7,603 nt of DNA from Pseudomonadota bacterium. GTDB lineage: Bacteria; Pseudomonadota; Gammaproteobacteria; Steroidobacterales; Steroidobacteraceae. The position numbers and the translations under genes are program-made. Position 1 is the stretch's first letter; every line of letters begins with the position of its first letter. Positions 6,595-7,603 of this stretch are shown here, in pieces. The stretch spans positions 1 through 7,603 of the forward strand of contig CANGMU010000108.1 in assembly GCA_947454665.1 (NCBI GenBank). The letters are read 5' to 3'. The notes under the pieces are model-generated. The model was given only the letters and a program-made list of their open reading frames with translations. It was not told where the DNA came from and did not search any database.

Positions 6595-7603
6595 GGGTTC
6601 TTGTAGTGGAAGGGCGTGACGAAGTTCGCCGGATAGGGCTCGTACTTCAGCGAGGTCGGCATGTCCGGCGGATAGCCCGGGAAGTACGACATCATCGGCG
6701 CCGGCTTCTTCGCCCAGCCCTCGTCGTAATCGGCGTACATGCCCATCGTTCCCATCAGCGTCTGGAATTTCCAGACGCCGTTTTCCTTGATGAACGTGTT
6801 CTCGTAGGTGCCGTCGCCCCACTGTGCCGCGCGACCCGTTGCGCCGAACATCACCAGCAGTCGTGCGCGCACCTGTGCCGAGTTGCCATCCGGCGAGACA
6901 TGCACGACCGGCTGCAGGGGCATGTGGTTGAACATCGCACCGGGTGCCGGCGCGGCAAGGCGCCGCATGTATTCGTAGTTGCGGTCCAGGCCGATGAACA
7001 CACCGCGACCGAGGATCTCCAGCGTGGAGTTCTGCGCGAACAGCGCCGAGATCGCGTCGGGCAGAGACTTGTCGACATAGAAGCCGTAAGCCGCCTCGAG
7101 CGTCTCCACCGCATCGACCGCCTGCAGCCGCTCGAGCTTGAGTTCCAGCGCGCGGACTTCTCCCTCCAGTTCCGCGACGGTCTTGCCGGCCGAGGGCTTT
7201 GCCTTGCGCGTATCCCCCGCGGACATCAGCGCGCCGGCCTGTTCCGGCCTGTCGTCATGAAAAGCGGGTTCGAAGGAAGCCGGGTAGGGCGCATAAGCCA
7301 CGCTGGAGGGCTTCGTCGGCTTCACCTTCGACTTGCCATAGCGATAGGCACTCTCTGGTGCAGCCCGCGTCCAACCGCCCTCGTAAGGCGCGTAGAAACG
7401 CTCGAAGAAGTGCACGGTGCGCAGCTTCCAGACGCCCCCTTCCTTCACGTATTCGTTTTCGAAGGTGCCCGCACCCCAGTTGCCACCGGACCCGGCACCG
7501 TGGATGCCGTCGTAGATCCACTGCTGCCAGCGGGCCTTCGCCGTGCGGCCGTCGCCGGCGATCGTGATGTAGGGCGAGAACTGCGGATGGTTGTTCAGCT
7601 GGC
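6579..7603 (-). CDS. NTF2/SnoaL-like repeat protein, C-terminal part (5' end outside window)
   Basis: The reading frame is open to the right edge of the window, so 340 codons of a longer gene are visible. Counting from the first complete codon (7601), residues 1-78 are the end of one SnoaL-like domain (LNNH at 2-5, WGAGTFENEY at 42-51, GGVWK at 55-59, PYEGGW at 72-77). Residues about 141-160 form a Glu/Lys/Leu-rich helix that could be a short coiled coil. Residues 161-297 are a full second domain with YGFYVDK (172-178), FNH (224-226), WGDGTYENTF (261-270), GVWK (275-278) and DYDEGW (291-296). The protein ends in a Pro-rich tail and FHYKNPVSGK (331-340). A GTG at 7448 lies in the middle of domain 1 and is not the start. 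The last codons overlap the next gene by ATGA. It is a paralog of the downstream protein: over one 38-residue stretch 25 positions are identical (this protein 41-78 against 150-187 of the other). An N-terminal signal peptide cannot be judged here. Confidence 0.87.
   Translation of the reverse strand, partial: QLNNHPQFSPYITIAGDGRTAKARWQQWIYDGIHGAGSGGNWGAGTFENEYVKEGGVWKLRTVHFFERFYAPYEGGWTRAAPESAYRYGKSKVKPTKPSSVAYAPYPASFEPAFHDDRPEQAGALMSAGDTRKAKPSAGKTVAELEGEVRALELKLERLQAVDAVETLEAAYGFYVDKSLPDAISALFAQNSTLEILGRGVFIGLDRNYEYMRRLAAPAPGAMFNHMPLQPVVHVSPDGNSAQVRARLLVMFGATGRAAQWGDGTYENTFIKENGVWKFQTLMGTMGMYADYDEGWAKKPAPMMSYFPGYPPDMPTSLKYEPYPANFVTPFHYKNPVSGK
6711..7121 (-). repeat. Last SnoaL-like domain of the truncated upstream protein
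   Basis: Residues 161-297 of the visible fragment. It has YGFYVDKSLP with D177, FNHMPLQP with H226, WGDGTYENTF, NGVWK and DYDEGW. Both the Asp and the His positions are present, but the Trp after the Asp is Pro (P181). It is one copy of the same repeat unit found three times in the neighbouring protein. Confidence 0.8.
7368..7601 (-). repeat. Partial SnoaL-like domain at the window edge
   Basis: Residues 1-78 of the visible fragment are the second half of a domain. It includes LNNH (H5 at the conserved His position), WGAGTFENEY, GGVWK and PYEGGW. The first half, with the YGxY helix and Asp position, lies beyond the right edge. Confidence 0.78.

Noticed and set aside
5812..6606. A 264-codon open frame on the plus strand opposite the SnoaL-repeat gene
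   Set aside because: It is rich in Arg, Gly and Val with no domain pattern. The minus-strand frame carries the repeated conserved motifs.
6583..6822. An 80-residue N-terminal extension of the 663-residue repeat protein
   Set aside because: The frame is open, but this stretch lies inside the conserved end of the upstream gene, reads as charged low-complexity sequence, and would bury the signal peptide. The ATG at 6582 with its ribosome site fits better.
7446..7448. A GTG start for the upstream repeat gene
   Set aside because: The frame continues without a stop to the window edge, and the codons before it encode conserved domain sequence (WGAGTFENEY), so the GTG is an internal Val codon.
1..7603. 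CRISPR array, tRNA or rRNA gene, insertion sequence or attachment site
   Set aside because: I saw no regularly spaced direct repeats, RNA gene signatures, transposase-like frames or terminal inverted repeats. The window is almost fully taken up by the six protein genes.

Overview
The window is ordinary high-GC bacterial chromosome with dense coding and very short gaps. The GC-rich codon use and a lactate/glycolate permease followed directly by glcD-glcE-glcF suggest a beta- or gammaproteobacterium. That placement is an inference from gene content; no taxonomic marker is present.

Left half (1-4504, + strand): the 3' end of an LctP-family lactate/glycolate permease gene (cut by the window start), then glcD, glcE and glcF. 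The genes are separated by 10 bp, a 1-base TGATG overlap and 16 bp, so they almost certainly form one operon. The permease brings a small 2-hydroxy acid (glycolate and/or lactate) into the cell. The three-subunit oxidase (FAD subunit GlcD, FAD-type-fold subunit GlcE, iron-sulfur subunit GlcF) oxidises it to the 2-oxo acid and passes the electrons towards the respiratory quinone pool. All key motifs of the three subunits are intact. Which acid is the real substrate cannot be read from the sequence.

Middle (4505-4590): an 86-bp convergent junction with no convincing terminator.

Right half (4591-7603, - strand): two consecutive genes for proteins built from repeated NTF2/SnoaL-like (cone-shaped alpha+beta barrel) domains. 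The upstream gene is cut by the window's right edge. It shows 340 codons, with the last part of one domain and one complete domain. The downstream gene starts inside the stop of the first (ATGA overlap) and encodes a 663-residue protein with a signal peptide and three domains. The five domains seen share a repeat unit: helix with a YGxY motif, barrel strands, a WGxGxxENExxxKxxGxW block, a [PD][YF][ED]xGW motif, then a proline-rich linker that ends in an FHY-like motif. The two proteins are paralogs from tandem duplication. Their substrate is unknown. The most interesting point is that the three domains of the 663-residue protein differ in the positions that match catalytic residues of scytalone dehydratase-type members: domain 2 lacks the His and domain 3 lacks the Asp.
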